Assembly (NCBI RefSeq): GCF_014654895.1 | Contig: NZ_BNBE01000002.1 | Span: forward strand, 1,550,001 to 1,614,000 | DNA from: Streptomyces filamentosus | GTDB lineage: Bacteria; Actinomycetota; Actinomycetes; Streptomycetales; Streptomycetaceae | Length of the DNA: 64,000 nt | Reading direction: 5' to 3' | Shown here: positions 60,967 through 64,000 of the stretch, piece by piece | Layout of the letters: the number at the start of each line of letters is the position of its first letter | How positions within the stretch are numbered: the stretch's first letter is position 1 | The notes under the pieces: generated by a model | Told to the model about the DNA's origin: nothing | Databases searched by the model: none | The model's input: the letters and a program-made list of their open reading frames with translations, nothing else | Made by a program: the position numbers and the translations under genes

Positions 60967-62736
60967 GTGCGTGATGCAGAAGTCCTCGACAGGCTGCGAG
61001 AGATCGTGGCGTCTGTTCTCGAAGTCGAGAAGGAGGGCATCGAGTCCGGTGCCCTGTGGTACGAGCAGCTCGGTATGAGCTCCCTGGAGAAGGTCGCGAT
61101 CACGGTCGCGATCGAGCGCGAGTTCGGTCCCCTGTCCGCGGAGGAAGCGGCGGCCCTCACCAGCCTGGACGCCGCGGTGTCCGTGCTCGGCGAGCGGGCG
61201 ACACGCCTTCGCGGGGTCGACCTGCTCGGTCACCTGGTGGCGGGGCATGTCTCCGCCGGCCGGGGCGAAAGGGTCAGCTACCTCGACCCCCAGGCGGGGG
61301 CGATCACCTACGCCGCCCTCCTGGAGGCGGCACGCGGGTACGCGGGCGCCCTCAGGGCAGCAGGTATGCCTGAGGGCGCCCGCGGCCTGCTGGTCGCCGA
61401 CGACTCCGTGGCGACCGTCGTCGCCGTCCTCGGCCTGTGGTGGCACGGCTGCGTCCCCGTGGTGATCAGTCCGATGCTCAAGGACGACGAAGTCCGCTAC
61501 ATCGCCGCGGACTGTGCCGCCGGGATGGTGCACCTCGACGCGGCCCCCGCGCGACAGCGCGCTCTGGAGGGGCTGTTCGAGACGACCATCCGGTTCACCG
61601 GCGCGGACGTCCTCGCCGCTCTGGCCACGGCCGAGCCCGGCCCCGCACGCCGCCCGCAGGACGCCGGGCCCCCGGCCGCGTGGAGTGCAGGGCGTGAGGC
61701 GCTCGTGCAGTACACCTCCGGAAGCACCGGCATGCCCAAGGGAGTCCGGCACTCGGCAGGAGCGATCACGGCCATGGCCGACGGCATCGGCACCGTACTG
61801 GCGCTGACTCCCGAGGACACCGTGCTCTCCAGCGCCCGGATGTCCTTCGGCTACGGATTCGGCAACTCCGTCCTGTGCCCTCTGGCGGCCGGCGCCCGCG
61901 TTGCACTCCTCCGCGGCCCGGTCGACGTCCACTCGCTCACCGCCGCTCTGCAACACCACCGCCCCACCGTCCTGTTCTCCGTCCCTCGGCTGTACGCCGC
62001 GCTGCTGAACACATCCGAGACGGCGGCGGTCGACTCCGTGCGGCTGTGCGTGTCGGCGGGCGAGAATCTGCCGGCTTCCCTCAGCGAACGGATCCGCACC
62101 GCCTTCCAGGCCGGGCTGTTCAACGGTCTCGGCGCCACCGAGGTGCTCTACACGGTCGTCGGCACCCCGCCGGGAATCAACCGTCCGGGAACCTTCGGGG
62201 TGCCGGTGCCCGGGATATCCGCGACCGTCCGCGCCGCGGACGGCACGCCCGTCGCCGACGGGGAGGAAGGCCGACTCCACATCGCCGGCCCGACCGTCGC
62301 CCTCGGCTACATCGGCCGCCCGGAGGCCGCCGCAGTCACCTTCGCCGACGGCGGCGCCTACACCGGCGACATGGTGCGCCGCGACCCGGACGGGGCATTC
62401 GTCCATCTCTGCCGCGTCGATGACCTGCTCAACCTGGGCGGCTACAAGGTCGCGCCGGGAGAGATCGAGAACGTCATCCGCGACGCTGACGGGGTCCAGG
62501 ACTGCGCGGTGGTCGGCGGTCGCGATGCGGACGGCCTGGAGCAGGCCGTGGCGTACCTGGTGGCCCGGCCGGGATGCGACGAGGCCGTGGTGCGGCGCGC
62601 GGTGATGGCCGCGATCCGCGGCGGTCTTGCCGCCTACAAGCGGCCAGCCCGTCTGGAGTTTCGCCACGAGCTCCCGACCACGTCGACCGGCAAGCTGGCC
62701 GCCTTCCAGCTGCGAAGGGCGGCTGGACAACCGTGA
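60967..62736 (+). CDS. acyl carrier protein-AMP ligase fusion
   Basis: A 589-residue protein from GTG 60967. Residues 1-80 are an acyl carrier domain, with the phosphopantetheine Ser in QLGMSSLEKVAI (Ser39). An ANL-family adenylating domain follows: A3 motif LVQYTSGSTGMPKGVRHS, GLGATEVLYTVVG, YTGDMVRR and the C-terminal Lys in TTSTGKLAAF. It is closest to aryl/benzoate-CoA-ligase-type enzymes. It can load an acid as acyl-AMP onto its own carrier domain, making a starter for the ketosynthases downstream. A four-base overlap couples it to the next gene. Confidence 0.85.
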   Translation: MRDAEVLDRLREIVASVLEVEKEGIESGALWYEQLGMSSLEKVAITVAIEREFGPLSAEEAAALTSLDAAVSVLGERATRLRGVDLLGHLVAGHVSAGRGERVSYLDPQAGAITYAALLEAARGYAGALRAAGMPEGARGLLVADDSVATVVAVLGLWWHGCVPVVISPMLKDDEVRYIAADCAAGMVHLDAAPARQRALEGLFETTIRFTGADVLAALATAEPGPARRPQDAGPPAAWSAGREALVQYTSGSTGMPKGVRHSAGAITAMADGIGTVLALTPEDTVLSSARMSFGYGFGNSVLCPLAAGARVALLRGPVDVHSLTAALQHHRPTVLFSVPRLYAALLNTSETAAVDSVRLCVSAGENLPASLSERIRTAFQAGLFNGLGATEVLYTVVGTPPGINRPGTFGVPVPGISATVRAADGTPVADGEEGRLHIAGPTVALGYIGRPEAAAVTFADGGAYTGDMVRRDPDGAFVHLCRVDDLLNLGGYKVAPGEIENVIRDADGVQDCAVVGGRDADGLEQAVAYLVARPGCDEAVVRRAVMAAIRGGLAAYKRPARLEFRHELPTTSTGKLAAFQLRRAAGQP

Positions 62737-63869
62737 CCTGGGACATTACCGGCATGGCCGCCGTCGCCAACATCGGCGCCAGCCCCGAAGAGATCTTCAC
62801 CGCCTTGTGCGCGGGCCAGGAGAGCCGCACGCCTCTGCGAGTGTTCGACCCCGACAAGTACAGGGCGGTCTACGCCTACGAGATCGACGACCGGCCCGAG
62901 GGCGGCGGCGACATCCCGCGCCGCGCCACCCGCTGGCTCACCACCGTCGTCCGTGAGGCAGTCGCCGACGCGGGCCTGGACGAGGACCTGTCCCAGATAC
63001 CCGTGCTGGTCGGGACCACCATGCGCGAGCAGCGCAGCCTCGAACTGTGGTGGCGCGAGAACGCGGACGTCGCCCTCGAAGACCTGCACTTCGGCACCGC
63101 CCTGAAGGCGGCCTTCGGTGCGTCCACCACCTACACCTTCGCCAACGCCTGCTCGGCCACCCTGTACGCGCTCGGCATGGCCACCGACATGATCGAACTC
63201 GGCATGGCCAACACGGTCGTCGTCGCCGGCACCGACGCCGCCACCGAGAGCGGCTTCGGCACGCTCGACCGAGTGCAGAACGACATCCCTGACGCGCTCC
63301 GCCCCTTCGACACCACGCACAAGGGCATGCTGATGGGCGAGGGCGCGGCAGCCGTCGTCGTCCAGCGCACCGGCACGGGGAACGGCCCCGTGCACGCCCG
63401 GGTGCGCGGTGTGGGCATGAACTGCGACGCCCACCACCCCACCGCGCCCGACCCCGACGGCATCACCCGTGCGATCCAGGACGCCTACCGCAGAGCAGGG
63501 GTACAGGCGCAGGACATCGACCTGGTGATGCTGCACGGCAGCGGCACCCCCCGCAACGACGCGACGGAGTCGAGCGTCCTGCGCCGCGTCTTCGACGGCG
63601 CCGGACCCGGGCCGCTGATGACCGCCATCAAGGCGATGACCGGCCACACCCTGGGCGGTTCGGGACTCCTCAGCCTCGTGATGGCGGTGCTCGCCATGAA
63701 GGAGAGGAAGGTCCCCCCGGTCCTGGGACTGATCGATCCGATCCCCGAGGCCACGGGACTGGGCCTGGTGCAGGGCGCCCCCGCGGTCGGCGACCTGACC
63801 ATCGCACAGATCGACGCCTTCGGCTTCGGAGGGATCAACGCCGTCGCGATCGTGGAGGCAGCCCGATGA
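62733..63869 (+). CDS. beta-ketoacyl synthase
   Basis: A 378-residue protein from GTG 62733. The thiolase-fold triad is intact: FANACSATLYALGMA (Cys140), MLHGSGTPRNDATES (His) and IKAMTGHTLGGSGLLS (Lys/His). The N-terminus lacks the usual strong hydrophobic start but reads well (VTWDITGMAAVANIG). It should extend or release the acyl group carried by the ligase fusion. Four-base overlap with the next synthase suggests a functional pair. Confidence 0.88.
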   Translation: MTWDITGMAAVANIGASPEEIFTALCAGQESRTPLRVFDPDKYRAVYAYEIDDRPEGGGDIPRRATRWLTTVVREAVADAGLDEDLSQIPVLVGTTMREQRSLELWWRENADVALEDLHFGTALKAAFGASTTYTFANACSATLYALGMATDMIELGMANTVVVAGTDAATESGFGTLDRVQNDIPDALRPFDTTHKGMLMGEGAAAVVVQRTGTGNGPVHARVRGVGMNCDAHHPTAPDPDGITRAIQDAYRRAGVQAQDIDLVMLHGSGTPRNDATESSVLRRVFDGAGPGPLMTAIKAMTGHTLGGSGLLSLVMAVLAMKERKVPPVLGLIDPIPEATGLGLVQGAPAVGDLTIAQIDAFGFGGINAVAIVEAAR

Positions 63870-64000
63870 GCGGGACGAGTACCGAACGGATGAGCAACCC
63901 GAGCACCCGGAAGGTCGTCGTCACGGGCATCGGCCTGGCGCTCCCTGGTGTCGCGACGTACGGCCATCTCCTCGGACCGCTGCCCGTCGAGGGCGGCTTC
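63866..64000 (+). CDS. second beta-ketoacyl synthase, runs off the right edge
   Basis: ATG 63866 overlaps the previous stop. The visible 45 residues include RKVVVTGIGLALPGV, the typical opening of a ketosynthase/chain-length-factor subunit. The rest lies beyond the window, so it cannot be told whether the active-site Cys is present. Confidence 0.7.
   Translation, partial: MSGTSTERMSNPSTRKVVVTGIGLALPGVATYGHLLGPLPVEGGF

Noticed and set aside
60916..62730. 604-codon minus-strand frame
   Set aside because: Antisense of the ACP-ligase fusion; no recognisable motifs of its own.
1..64000. tRNA, rRNA, riboswitch and complete insertion sequences
   Set aside because: No cloverleaf, rRNA core, known riboswitch core, transposase gene or paired terminal repeats could be seen by eye; small ones may still be missed.

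Overview
The window is high-GC actinobacterial DNA and almost certainly Streptomyces or a close relative. Codon third positions are overwhelmingly G/C, GTG starts and four-base stop/start overlaps are common, and several families are Streptomyces hallmarks: a complete conservon (cvnA-B-C-D plus P450), a LysM/BTAD protein, DUF2637 (SpdB-like), DUF5999, DUF574-type methyltransferases and XRE regulators with TPR-like or DUF5753-like sensor regions. I see no rRNA, tRNA, core housekeeping operon or replication gene. With many broken genes and a conjugation-associated gene, this suggests an accessory region, either a large plasmid or a chromosome arm; the sequence does not decide which.

Layout. 0-3.5 kb: a partial hypothetical gene, small plasmid-type hypotheticals and an XRE regulator. 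3.6-15.4 kb: one + strand operon for a Tad/Flp-type pilus or secretion machine (lipoprotein, secreted protein, SAF-domain CpaB-like protein, TadZ, TadA ATPase, two TadB/TadC membrane proteins, a pilin-like peptide, three TadE/TadG pseudopilins, and a 1240-residue protein with LysM repeats outside and a BTAD regulator domain inside). 15.5-17.4 kb: a wrecked Y-family DNA polymerase gene carrying an inverted fragment of an unrelated gene, then an intact LexA with a near-consensus SOS box. 17.9-27.5 kb: plasmid-type genes (CoiA-like, DUF2637), a prepilin peptidase plus a truncated second copy, a small gene split by a 122-bp insertion that looks like two type I-E CRISPR repeat-spacer units, and an acetyltransferase remnant. 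27.5-33 kb: XRE/TPR regulators with small enzymes. 33-40.7 kb: a tightly overlapped + strand run of about 13 genes (HATPase, DUF6415-DUF5999 fusion, two tiny membrane proteins, XRE sensor, DUF6302-like, methyltransferase, DUF5999, GH15 hydrolase). 40.8-45.7 kb: methyltransferase, LuxR-type regulator, HTH protein, asparaginase, PPC protein.

45.7-55.6 kb, minus strand: a conservon followed by GGPP synthase, a class II (DxDD) diterpene cyclase, P450, a class I terpene synthase and a LuxR-type regulator. Together they predict a labdane-type or related bicyclic diterpenoid: GGPP is made, protonation-cyclised by the class II enzyme, ionised and cyclised by the class I enzyme, then oxidised by P450.

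56-64 kb, + strand: an aldo/keto reductase-like gene and the start of a second biosynthetic locus. It joins three proteins with nucleobase-handling folds (a zinc-ligand-less RibD-deaminase/methyltransferase fusion, a uracil-DNA-glycosylase-like protein, and a nucleoside deoxyribosyltransferase-like protein) to an ACP-AMP-ligase fusion and a pair of ketosynthases running off the right edge. I do not recognise this combination; it is the best candidate for an undescribed pathway in the window. The split gene at 23.1 kb is the most unusual DNA-level structure.
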